A program made the position numbers and the translations under genes. 64,000 nucleotides of DNA from Collybia mongolica (taxonomy: Eukaryota > Basidiomycota > Agaricomycetes > Agaricales > Clitocybaceae). This document shows, in pieces, positions 36,529 to 46,422 of this stretch (its first letter is position 1; each line of letters starts with the position of its first letter). Below the pieces are notes generated by a model. The model was not told where the DNA came from. It saw only the letters and a program-made list of their open reading frames with translations, and ran no database searches. The stretch covers positions 4,216,001-4,280,000 of the forward strand of contig JAAXNY010000001.1 in NCBI GenBank assembly GCA_013420905.1, read 5' to 3'.

Positions 36529-38007
36529 ATGCTCCCGCTCAATCCCTACCCTGGTCTCACGCCATCATCCAACACCTGGGTCCCTGATGATGCCGAAGTT
36601 TCCTCTGTTCGCGCGTATATCGACATTGCAGAGGCAGAGATTCATAAATTAGAGTTCGAACTAGCTTTGCTCTTAGCAAAGAGAGCGAGTATCATGACTC
36701 ATGTCCATCAGTGTCGCTTAACTATCGCACCCTACAAAAAGTTGCCAGCCGAGTTAATCACAGAAATCATCCGACTCTGCATTCCAGAGGATTCTCTTCC
36801 GCTCATGAAGCCTGGTAGATGGAATGCACACCTCGTACTTACACAGATTTGTGCCAGGTGGCGAGCAGTCGCTTTTGATACACCCAAATTATGGCCCGTA
36901 ATACTTCCTTACCCCCTCCACGACCACACCATCAATCTCGCTGATGCATGGATTCGCCAATGCTCCAGTTCTAGGCTACATCTAAGGCTTGATAATCCAC
37001 GAACAAAGACGGACGCGCCAAAACATTTCATGCCGAAAATCCTCGATTTGATAACTCCTCATTCCCACCGCTTCGAGTCGCTAGCCTTGGAAATCCAACC
37101 TGATTACTTGAATTCACTATTCACACTCCCATTCGACAATCTTGAGGAGGCTGTATTTCGCCTCAATTATTATGATATGGACAAGAAAGAGAAAATCAAC
37201 CTTTCTTTTCGTGGGTCCTTGCCCTCTCTGCAAAGTGTAACTATCAAAAACATTCGGGCTGGAGTGGATTGCTTGTCATCGCAATTACCTTTGTCCCAAT
37301 TAACACAGCTTTCACTTGTAGGACGTATAGACGCTGCACAGATATTTAGGACTTTAGGGCAATGCGCCCGGCTTCAACGGTGCTGTCTCTGTAACGTTTT
37401 CGTATTGGACCCACTACACACGGGGATGTTACCTTCCTCCCTCGAGAATAAAGTCATATCTTTACCCCATCTCCAAAGCTTAGCGTTTGGCGTTGGCTCG
37501 TTCAATTGGACCCACCTCCTGTACTCGTTTCGAATGCCGAACCTTTTGTGGCTCAAAGCGCCCATTGACTTTTCAGATCCGCGACATATCCCATTTTTTC
37601 GACATATTCCAAATCTTCGCCACTATCTATTCCGCCACGATCGTCGTACTTCATTCGTTGTGCTCGGCGACGGCTTTCTATCTTGCGTCCCCAACGCTAT
37701 TACTCTAATACTTCCAAGTACACATACTTTCGATGAGTCAACTCTCGCGAAGATTGGGACTGGAGAACTTCTGCCCAAGATCGAAAAAATTGAATGTGGC
37801 CAACAGAACTTACAAGTCGCCTCGAGTATGATGATATCACGTCAGATAAGGGCAAAAGAATGCCCGGGAATAATATCCCCCATCACAGACGCAGTGAGCT
37901 TCATTATGAGTGACACCATTGACGCGGAGGTGCTGGAGGCAGCTATTAAAGATATGTCCTCGAAGGGGTTGTCGACCAGAATCACAAGGTTAGGGTCGTA
38001 CATATAA
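36529..38007 (+). CDS. F-box protein, basidiomycete expanded family
   Basis: This is an intronless 492-residue protein. A predicted coiled coil (about residues 28-55, EAEIHKLEFELALLLAKRA) precedes the F-box (about 69-115: KKLPAELITEIIRLCIPED and LVLTQICARWRAVAFDTPKLW). The rest is a divergent leucine-rich repeat-like region (LPSLQSVTIKNI, LSQLTQLSLVGR, LPHLQSLAFGVG, MPNLLWLKAP). This layout is typical of the large F-box families of Agaricomycetes. Such proteins usually act as substrate adaptors of SCF ubiquitin ligases. The target is unknown. The start was chosen as the first in-frame ATG after the TATA box; the sequence before the coiled coil is low in conservation signals, so a later start cannot be excluded. 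Confidence 0.85.
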   Translation: MLPLNPYPGLTPSSNTWVPDDAEVSSVRAYIDIAEAEIHKLEFELALLLAKRASIMTHVHQCRLTIAPYKKLPAELITEIIRLCIPEDSLPLMKPGRWNAHLVLTQICARWRAVAFDTPKLWPVILPYPLHDHTINLADAWIRQCSSSRLHLRLDNPRTKTDAPKHFMPKILDLITPHSHRFESLALEIQPDYLNSLFTLPFDNLEEAVFRLNYYDMDKKEKINLSFRGSLPSLQSVTIKNIRAGVDCLSSQLPLSQLTQLSLVGRIDAAQIFRTLGQCARLQRCCLCNVFVLDPLHTGMLPSSLENKVISLPHLQSLAFGVGSFNWTHLLYSFRMPNLLWLKAPIDFSDPRHIPFFRHIPNLRHYLFRHDRRTSFVVLGDGFLSCVPNAITLILPSTHTFDESTLAKIGTGELLPKIEKIECGQQNLQVASSMMISRQIRAKECPGIISPITDAVSFIMSDTIDAEVLEAAIKDMSSKGLSTRITRLGSYI

Positions 38008-38480
38008 TTAATGTAGTGAACTGACTTGCACTTTTAGGTATTAACTTGGAGAGAAGCGGCCTGTCTGAAGCGTTAGTAAAGTGTAGGATAGCGAAGCGGA
38101 GCTTCAATTAGTTCTTCTCCGTACCGACTTTGTAGAAGGGGGTGGAGGTGACTGACTTTTGCAAGATAATTAATAGCGTTCGTGATTGGAACTTCAGTGC
38201 TAGATATGTTTGGATGCTCACTATGATTGGAACCTCACTGACCGTTTGTCACTAGTGCTCGTATCACTGTTAGGTCCCCGTCGTACTCTCAACATACATC
38301 TGACAGTGACACTACCTACCTATACCGATGAGACAGAATCTAGAGTCCTCTTCTGAAGCTTTAATGCGGGCAAATAGAGATCGGATGGGGTGAACGTGAC
38401 TCCAATAATGACCCTCGAAAAACATCAAGACTATATCTTACAGTTGCTTTATAATAACGTCTTTCGTGCCTGATACTCCG
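38008..38480. other. Intergenic region between convergent genes
   Basis: This is the convergent 3' region of the F-box gene (+) and the KPWE protein gene (-). No coding or repeat feature was recognised. Confidence 0.4.
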
Positions 38481-39142
38481 CTATGCGACAGTTTCCATTT
38501 CCCATGGTTTCTTTCGTGTGGGCGCCTTCGACTCGCTGGGAGGAGCGTCCTGAAAATATCATGTAAATTTTATATGAACGCTGTTGTCTTGATGAGACCT
38601 ACATTTATTGCTTCTGGTATGACTTTATTATTCGGTATCTGATCTACTTTTCCTGTCTCAATCAGCTCCTGAAGCTCAACGAAGGTCAGAACACGCGTTT
38701 CGTCTGGGGCTGAGTTATCCGTCGGCTGTGATGCGGCGTTGGGCTCTGTATCGTTTGCCTCACGATGAGAGAGCTCGTAGTCGCGGGCTTCATCCATTGA
38801 GATCGAATTTCCTGTCACGCTTTGCCGATCCTGAGCTTAGGAATGCGATGTATTGAAGCCAGCTGCCTACCGGTTGAAGTAGAACACGCGTGTCCTACGT
38901 AGTATCTCATCTTTTATGTCAGGGGGAGGATTTCCATCTAGTGCGCCCCCTGCTATAAGGCTCGCGAGACCTTGCTTCCAGAATAACGCCATCAGGAATT
39001 TGGTTTGGGAAATAGCGCTTAGAGGTTAGAACCACCGCACCTGGTAAGTCTCGTCGGTGGCGAAAGGATAGCTTGCATAAATTTCCAGAGGGGTGCTCTG
39101 TGCTTGGCTAGATGATTCTGTTGATTCTGGTAAAGTGGACAT
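38481..39142 (-). CDS. KPWE-motif peroxisomal import protein (PEX39/PEX14-like)
   Basis: Splicing three short introns on the minus strand gives a small protein starting MSTLPESTESSSQ. An N-terminal helical part (EIYASYPFATDETYQ, then QGLASLIAGGALDGN and RRTRVFYFNR) is followed by an acidic linker. The C-terminus has the block LTFVELQELIETGK, QIPNNKVIPEAIN, then after a 53-nt intron DAPPSESKAPTRKKPWEMET. The ending KPWE within a basic stretch, after an F-x2-L-x2-L-I-x-T-G-K block and an I-P element, is the signature of the KPWE-domain family. That family includes the recently described peroxin PEX39 and PEX14-like proteins that help PTS2 cargo import by binding PEX7 and the docking complex. 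About 145-150 residues are predicted. The intron next to the exon starting GTGACAGGAAATTCG uses a weak CAAAG acceptor and is the least certain. Confidence 0.75.
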
Positions 39143-39413
39143 GGTGGAATCTGGTAGATTCGGTTAGGTACATAAATAAGATCAGGGAGCGTTCCCGCCA
39201 CAAGAACAAACAACGCGCTCCTTTCCACGTCAGTCAGTAATTCCAACGCTGATGTCTGCGCCGCAGTTAGATATCAAGATGGTAACTGGGTCAGGACGTG
39301 TTGCATGGTATGAACTACGTGTCTACAGAATCCTCAATTCCCGGCTCTGAGTCATGCCTTAAAAAGCATAAGAAACTAGCAATACTTTTCAATATACCTC
39401 ACCGGGCTCCCCA

Positions 39414-40506
39414 ATGACTTCAACTCCAGAAAACATCCGCCTTGTGACCTCAGATTTCATTCGTGAGACTTCAGCAGACAGAGGTCCCTCGATTCTTCAC
39501 CAGGATAATATTACAAGATTTCGATTTTACATGGATCTGTGAGTGGTCGTGATTTATCCGTTCCTGTTGCAACTAGATCATTGAGTTATAATGGTAGGGT
39601 TGAGATAGAATATGCCCGTCCGATGGCCCATTTTGTTCGCGAGAGTTTTGCTACCAATCCTATAGCAACTGTTGGTCCAGCCATAACTTGCAGTTTACTA
39701 ACCCTACTTAATTACGCATCGTCTGCACAGGTTTTTCTGGCGGTCTTTGCGCTATTAACTGCTATTCCAGTGATAGTTTTCACGTATGCATCAAATGATC
39801 ATCACTGGGTTGTAGTATCTCATTGATTCATGCAGGTCGACGTCTGTTTCTTCCATTATTCTTGTGCTCCTGGGAGTTGCATCAACTGGCGTCATCCTAG
39901 TTGTGGCCATTCAATCGGTCCTACGTAAGAGCATAATTCCCATTCTATGACTACTTTCGTACTTTAATTTCGAATCCAGTTATCGCTCTTTCATTATCTG
40001 TTCTATCATCTGCGGCCCTATCCGCCATCGTCGTTGCATTTTTCTATGCCACATTGTGGACCGTAGCCATCGTCACGCCGCCGCTACAATACACAAGAGA
40101 CATATCTCTCGGGGCTGGAGCAGAAGGCGTCGCGGCCGCCCAATCTCTAGCAACTAGTGTCTCCGAGCGCGTGCCAGATTGGCGGGATGTCATCATTGAC
40201 CAGACCTCAATGTTTCGCGAACAAGCAACGAAAATACCTTTTAGGGAGTGGGGCACTCAGCTCTTGCAAATGTGGCATGCCGTCCCCTGGGGCCGGATGT
40301 ACTCCATGATACTCACATCCATCAACACCGCGACTGCCGTCGTCCGCACTGGGTTGACAATCGCCCAATTGGTCACATTCACCATAGGGCTATTTTTCAA
40401 GGTGGTTCATGTCGTGATCTTTTGTGTTCGTGTGCTAGCCGCGGTTTTCCAGCAAGCGTTCGCAGCAGTGCAACATCACCGACTCGGGATATGGATGTGC
40501 CTCTAG
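39414..40506 (+). CDS. Small multi-pass membrane protein of unknown function
   Basis: The start is MTSTPENIRLVTSDFIRET. The first intron (GTGAGT after ATGGATCT at 39539) restores MDLSLSYNGRVEIEYARP. Hydrophobic segments follow: TVGPAITCSLLTLLNYASSA with VFLAVFALLTAIPVIVF, then SIILVLLGVASTGVILVVAI, then a pair around ALSAIVVAFFYATLWTVAIV. A soluble, mildly charged part (VPDWRDVIIDQTSMFREQ) and a last hydrophobic helix pair (TIAQLVTFTIGLFFKVVHVV) close the protein. The pattern of paired short hairpins recalls small ER or lipid-droplet proteins such as promethin/LDAF1, but no motif proves it. After the TAG at 40504-40506, a second frame stays open to 40628 and looks coding, so an extra splice or a frameshift near 40460 is possible. 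Confidence 0.65.
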
Positions 40507-40944
40507 AGGTCATCCGAGAAGATGTTAGAAATGGTGGAGAAGTTGGCGTATCAACTGGGGTATCGCCTATAGCTGGCCCGAACCAATTAATGGCCAAGGA
40601 CAAAGACAAGGGAGTTAGTTATACATGAAACCTAAGCAGACTCATAACGTCAAGCGACGCGCCAGCTGATGATCATTGATCACGCTGAGTCTTTTTTTTT
40701 TTTGTAAATACAAAGGACGCCAAGGCTGAATGATAAATGACTGTCAATACATGTGTATATCATTTATGGTGTGCAGTACTACTACTACTACATCCCTTTC
40801 CAAGACGAGTTAAGCTCGGCAATGTGAGTCCAGGAGGCATGCTATCACGTGACCCCACTGCCGAACATTGGGTAGTCTCAGGCTGACTGACAGACAACAG
40901 GCTGTTGCCCCAGGAACCTGAATTTTTCTTTCTGTTTACTTCTT
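40507..40944. other. Intergenic region
   Basis: This stretch contains a T-run at 40692-40703 and short (CTA)n-like sequence near 40778. The frame continuing to 40628 may be a C-terminal exon of the preceding membrane-protein gene. Otherwise it is the promoter of the ArfGAP gene. Confidence 0.35.
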
Positions 40945-42734
40945 ATGTCAGGACTCAACAAAATCACGATAGAAAGAAACCAGAAGACGCTTCTTGAGCT
41001 TGTCGTGAAGCCAGGGAACGGAAAGTCATCTTCCGCTGATGATCGACGTCATTTAACCTAGAGAATTTAGATATATGTGCCGACTGCAAAGCAAGGAACC
41101 CCCGATGGGCTTCTCATAACTTGGGGATATTTATCTGGTATGTTCCCTCCATCTCACGAAGTAATTCATTGATTGACACTAGAGTCTAGTATGGGCTGTG
41201 CCAGTATACACCGCAAGATTGGGACCCATGTAACCAAAGTGTATGGCCATTTCTAGGGTTTTCCAGTTTTAAGCTTAACTTTTTTGGGATATGCGCAGAA
41301 AGAGTATAACAATGGATGCTTGGACGAAGGAACAAGTCGAGGTGTGGCGTGGTTCATCATCTATCATCTACGGAAGTGTGCTTACCGTCGTCTTTGAAGT
41401 CGATGAAATCTATGGGAAACGTGAAATCCAATGCAATATTTAACCCAAATGAACTACGATATCCACCACCACCTAATCTCATGGATGCAGAGCGAGATAG
41501 CGAATTGGAACAGTATATCCGATGTGGGTAACTACGACATGCCTACATGGACGCTCACTTAACTTGACCTGCTGATCCAGCCAAATACGAGTACAAACGG
41601 TTCCTCAATAAGTCTGCACTAGTTGCATCGAAGTTGGGACCATCACGCTCGGTATCCTCTGTTACCTCGGGTGGCAGCTCACGTTCTGTATCAACACCAT
41701 TAACGACTTCCACATCTAAACCTCATTCTCTGAGTTCCACAGCCCCGAAAGAACTTCAGAATAAGCCACACCCTTCTACCGTCGCTCAAACAACCGCGTC
41801 ACAACCACGCTCCGTGTCTCAGCCATTGTCAAAGATGCAGCAATTACAACCACGGACACAACAGACGCAATCAACACCCCAAACTAAAGGAGTCCCCGCG
41901 GAAGGCGTATGGGCAGACCTTGTTTCGCTTCAGGCCCCCGCAACCAACTCATCACTTCCGCTCCAGTTCCAGCCCTCGCAACCCATGACAAACCAGACGC
42001 CTCAACAAGCACCATATACCGCTGGTCTAGGCAATTATCAAACTGGAATGGGCATGGGCGTCAACCCCTTTCAACAACAGACGCTCGTGTCGAACCCTTT
42101 CTCTCAACAACAGCAACAGTACTCAACGCCAAACATGCAACCTTTCTCTGCTGGAGGAATTCCATCGTTTTCAACAACAGGAATGCTAGGCCAACAGCAA
42201 CAATACTTCCCAAATCAGACTCAAGCACAGTCACCGATGTCTGCACTACAAGGCCAATTTTTCCAACCCCAACCTCAGCAAGGGCACCTCCAAATTCAAG
42301 TCCCTGCCCTCGCCCAGACATCATTTCCATCACCGATTGGACAGAATGCTTACATGTCTGCCCAAGGCCAATTCATGTCCTCAAGCCCCGGTCAACAACT
42401 CCCTTCACATAGTCCCCAACCTCAGGTACAGATGATGTCGACAACACCTCAACCACAAATGCAAACGTCCATGCAGCAGGGCCAGTATATGTCGCATAGC
42501 CCACAGCCTGGCATGGGCATGGGCATGATGTCAAGCACTCCGCAAGGGCAGTTCCTTTCGACGACACCCCAGCCACAGATGCAGATGCAGATGCCATATT
42601 TCGCCGGAACACCTCAGCAGACTACCCAAATGATGTCACAACCTCAGAGCCAGTTTGGTGGCGGATTCCAAGGCCAAGGACAGCAGCTATTTACCCATGG
42701 CAATTATGGAGGACAGCAGTGGGGGGCGATGTGA
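40945..42734 (+). CDS. ArfGAP-domain protein (SMAP/Age2-type)
   Basis: This is a GTPase-activating protein for Arf GTPases in vesicle traffic. The N-terminus MSGLNKITIERNQKTLLELV leads into the ArfGAP zinc finger: NDICADCKARNPRWASHNLG, IFICMGCASIHRKIGTHVTKV, with four cysteines and the arginine finger in IHR. KSITMDAWTKEQVE and SMKSMGNVKSN follow, then YIRSKYEYKRFLNKS. This order matches SMAP1/2 and yeast Age2. The C-terminal half is a long Gln/Pro/Met-rich disordered region (NPFSQQQQQYS, GMGMGVNPFQQQ), with repeated NPF-like and SxxPQ segments. Such NPF repeats bind EH-domain endocytic proteins in other ArfGAPs. Five introns are inferred. The first (41021-41070) begins GAAAGT instead of GTAAGT, although the protein across it (PGN|DICADC) is as expected. 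About 500 residues are predicted. Confidence 0.85.
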
Positions 42735-44899
42735 TCAGATCTATATTTTTTTTAAATTCTGATGGGACTTGGGTGTAATTATAGGCATAGACTTAACGTT
42801 TCCTACAAGAAACTTACTCGACGAACCCTGTACAAACGCCGGCGTAAAAAATCAGAAGTCGTAATTCCTTACTAACTATGAATACAATGCGATTCTTCTT
42901 ACTTGAATAGGCGATATCTGGGTTGTGCTACCGTCACCAGAGCCGATAAGATAGAATTATCAGGGGGTAAAAAACATCGACGCGGTTCGCAACCGGAACA
43001 TTCAACAATTCGGGTTTTCACAGGGCGCCAGTATTGCTGCTGAATTTGGGATACTGTTTTGGAAACAATACTCGTAACTGCAATGCGAACGAAGAACGGA
43101 AGCGGAAGGCCTTGCGAAACCGCTGTCCAGTCTCGGGGTCCATCGCTGCAATATCGGAATCTTTGTTATCTTATCCGACACTTACGCCGCTAAGCCCTAC
43201 TCCTCTCCCCGTCATGCACGATCCTCCTCCAGATGAAACCGCGTTGCCAACTGGCGCAATAGTTGCTTACAGAAGAGCATGCGAAAGTGAAAAAGCCAAA
43301 GAAAGGAAAGTTAGGAAGATCATGCATTTCTGGAGCGCGAATCTCACGTAGCGGCAAGTCGATAGTCATTATAAGGTTATGAGTAGCTGCACTAGATGAG
43401 GAATCGGTGACTTGCACCTGAACTAGGAAACCTCGCCCCGTGTCCACAATACTAATACATTTTTAGCAGATGTGTTGTACATATTACTCTGGGAGGCTCA
43501 GTAAAAAGACTAGTCAGTGTTAGGTGGTGCACAGGTCTGACCCTGGTCTGGATGTCGTCCTGTGGTCAGGCAGTAGTCCAACTTATGTTCCTACCAAGCC
43601 AAAATAAATTGCCAAGAGATTTGAGAAATCTTCCTTTTGTTTTCGTTTCTCAGCTTGCTTGAATGGGTGTTCTCGGTAACTGGCTTACGAAAATAGGTTA
43701 TTTCTTTGAAGTTTGTAAGACCTGCCCTGAACAGCTCCGGCTGCTGTGTCGTGGCTTCCTTCACTGCGTCGTTACACCAAACTGTGTTACTCACCTTGCT
43801 CCTCTCCGTTGCGCAGCCATACCTGAATCACACTACTAATCGAGATGATAACACTTTAGGTTCAGGCCTTCAACAGTTTTTGTAAATTGTGAGTCTCTAG
43901 ACTGATCAATTTTATTGGTCAGGCACTAAAGCTTTCGTTGCAACAGTTCTGTTAATCCCTTCCCACAACTGCAAAAAAAACACTGTACTGCTCAAGTTCA
44001 CTTTGCCATCAACATTGACAACACTGCATTCCCCTTGAATGGCTATCTCCAAGACCTGGTAGGGATGGTATGAAGTGTGGTGAAAATTGTAAGCTTCAAA
44101 TTTCATTATATATATTATGACTTGATGAAGACATTGCTGCCTTCTAGGCAGTGTTGTTGTGTGCCCTGCACCACACAGCATGGTGGGCATTCCATCATTC
44201 CATCCATAAAGCTATCCATGCCATTCAAGACACAGGGTTGTGATAGAGAGAAATGATTTTGAGGCTTTGCAATGGTGTAGCTAGATCAACTCCATGTACT
44301 AGAAATAATATAATATAAAAACTATGGGCCAGCATTAATTGATGGAACACTGACTCAGGACTGACTGGTGGATGACTGAAAATTGGACCACATTTAATAA
44401 TCAATGCATATTGACTGACCTGTAACTGACTATTGAATGTCAATTGACCAGGGCTTGACTAAGTATGTCAATCAATTGACTAAAGCTAGTCAGTCAAATG
44501 TCTCAAAAACGCATATTAGTCGGTCTCAGGTCCAATCTGACTAAAAGCCTACCATTCACTGACCACAGATTGACTTCTGCTTTTTACTGAGTGGGAGGTT
44601 CAACCTGGATGGAGATAATTTCGGTCATGTGATTTGTAATGTATTATGTAATCCTTCCAAAAACATATCTCTGTGCTCTGGCAAGTGCTCTGGGTAAGAT
44701 CTCAGTGGGCTGTGTTTTGTGTGGAAAGACTGTGCTTGATCTCTGTGCCACGTGTAATATTCAATTGTCATATATCTGTCCTCTGTGTAAGATCCCTGTG
44801 GAAGATCCCTGTGTGCCATGTGCCATGTGGAAAAACTGTGCGAAATCTCGGTACTACATATAATATGTCTGTTCTCCATGTGTCGTGTCTCATGTGGAA
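42735..44899. other. Repeat-rich intergenic region before the copia element
   Basis: No intact gene is seen. Positions about 43034-43450 have modest open frames on both strands with no recognisable domain. From about 43500 the composition resembles non-coding repeat sequence. TGACT/TTGACT-rich sequence occupies about 44340-44600. A degenerate repeat of GTGGAAAGACTGTGC units starts near 44719. Confidence 0.4.
44340..44600. repeat. TGACT/AGTCA-rich repeat region
   Basis: This stretch is dense in short words TGACTG, TTGACT, GACTAA and their complements AGTCA and CAGTC (for example GACTGACTGGTGGATGACTG and TCAATTGACTAAAGCTAGTC). The words are irregularly spaced, so it is a degenerate simple-sequence or inverted-repeat-rich tract and not a clean tandem array. 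No coding function is seen. Confidence 0.5.
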
Positions 44900-44904
44900 A
44901 GACT

Positions 44905-45284
44905 TGTTGGATTGGCAAGGGTGCCGACACCCGAACACCAAGCTGCACGTGAGGTCATACCATGTGTGTGTTACCTTTTCTATTTCATATTCATACTGTA
45001 CAACCTTTACCCTTGTTCCGCATAGTCCCTGCTAGTCCCATTATCTCCCTATGACCCCTATTCCTTTTCACAGAAATACCCATTAGTTTTCGTCCTCTCA
45101 CCTCAGCTGTTGCCTTCACTCTCGTGTGCACATCTGAGGTGAATATTCCCCTTTACATTACTTACAGTTCTTGTTACTTACTTGACTCAATCCTAGACTC
45201 ACTTTGTGTCTAGGTAAATATATGAGCTGTTGCCTTTGCTCTCACGCACACATCTGAGACTCACTTCGTGTCTAGATTCCTATA
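44905..45284 (+). repeat. 5' LTR of copia element
   Basis: This 380-bp LTR starts TG and ends CCTATA. It is near-identical to the right LTR, and in the first ~70 nt all differences seen are transitions (C/T or A/G). It contains two repeats of a segment with GAGCTGTTGCCTTTGCTCTC/CAGCTGTTGCCTTCACTCTC. Confidence 0.9.
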
Positions 45285-45337
45285 GGTTATGGGCCCCAAC
45301 ACTGCTCCTACTTCCATACATATATCCCACTGCCAAT

Positions 45338-46306
45338 ATGTCTTCGAATTCTCTCACTACCGACATCCTTCCCTCTACTGTTCCAAAGCTTGAGGCCACC
45401 GGTTTGAACTGGATGGTGTTCAACATGCAGTTCAAGGATGCTCTCAAGGTGAAAGGATATTGGGGCCACTTTGACGGCACCTTGGTGTGCCCCATGTTGA
45501 GCCCAAATGTGTTGGCTGATGAGACAGCTGCTCATGCTTTGTGGACCAAGAATGAGTGCATCGTGAAGTCCCTCCTCACTCAGAAGATCCCTGACTCGAC
45601 CCTCATCCTCATCCACAGCAAGGTGCTTGTCAAGGAGCACTGGGACATGATCATCATGGAGTACACTGAGAAGGGCATCTACAGTCAGACTGACTTGAAG
45701 ATGAAGTTCCTGAACATGAAATGCCCTGATAAGGGGAACATTTGTGCCTTCATGGAATCCCTATGCACTGAGAAGGAGAAGCTCTCTATGTATGGAGTAA
45801 CCATTACACTTGAAGACTACTGCTCCACTATCATCAACTCCCTACCCCTGCACCTCTCCCGATTTGCTGCCCAACTCTTAGCTGTTTCCCAAATTCCCCT
45901 TGATGGAAGCAAGGCCATCAAAGCCATAAACCCCAACATTCTGATCACCCTGATTGTTGAAGAGTCTGAGTGTGTCAATACACAATGCAAATCCCATTGT
46001 GGGGGGAGCTCAAAGTCAAAGGTAGATGATGAAGCTCTGTCTGTCTCATCAGGCAGGAGCCAAAACTCCCCTAGGCAGCTGTGTGGAGAATGCTGGAACT
46101 GTGGTGACAAGGGACACTTCTGCGACAAGTGCCCCAAGCCTGCAAAGCTATCTGGTGGTGATAAGAAGACCCCATTGAAAGCTAGTGGCTCTGTGAACGC
46201 CACCATCAAAGACTCTGGTTCTGACAGTGAAGACTGTGCTTTCATGATGGACTTGGACTTGGATTGTGAATCCATGTTGATGGTGTTGACAGACATATCC
46301 AGCTAG
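45338..46306 (+). CDS. Copia Gag protein
   Basis: This open frame starts MSSNSLTTDILPSTVPKLEA and encodes the UBN2-type Gag of copia elements (GLNWMVFNMQFKDALKVKGY, WTKNECIVKSLLTQKIP, HWDMIIMEYTEKG, SLCTEKEKLSMYGVTI). It ends in a CCHC zinc knuckle, CWNCGDKGHFCDKC. Typical copia Gag continues into protease as one polyprotein. Here the frame ends with TAG after LTDISS at 46304-46306. The next segment is degraded and then interrupted by an inserted LTR sequence. It packages element RNA into virus-like particles in functional relatives. Confidence 0.88.
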   Translation: MSSNSLTTDILPSTVPKLEATGLNWMVFNMQFKDALKVKGYWGHFDGTLVCPMLSPNVLADETAAHALWTKNECIVKSLLTQKIPDSTLILIHSKVLVKEHWDMIIMEYTEKGIYSQTDLKMKFLNMKCPDKGNICAFMESLCTEKEKLSMYGVTITLEDYCSTIINSLPLHLSRFAAQLLAVSQIPLDGSKAIKAINPNILITLIVEESECVNTQCKSHCGGSSKSKVDDEALSVSSGRSQNSPRQLCGECWNCGDKGHFCDKCPKPAKLSGGDKKTPLKASGSVNATIKDSGSDSEDCAFMMDLDLDCESMLMVLTDISS

Positions 46307-46422
46307 CTTTTGGATGGGTCAATGCCTGATTTACAGCCTGTATCAGGAGTCCAATGGGCTAATGCCACAATTGGAACCAACATCGGATTCTGATTGGGAT
46401 CTGTACTTTACACTCCCCCACA

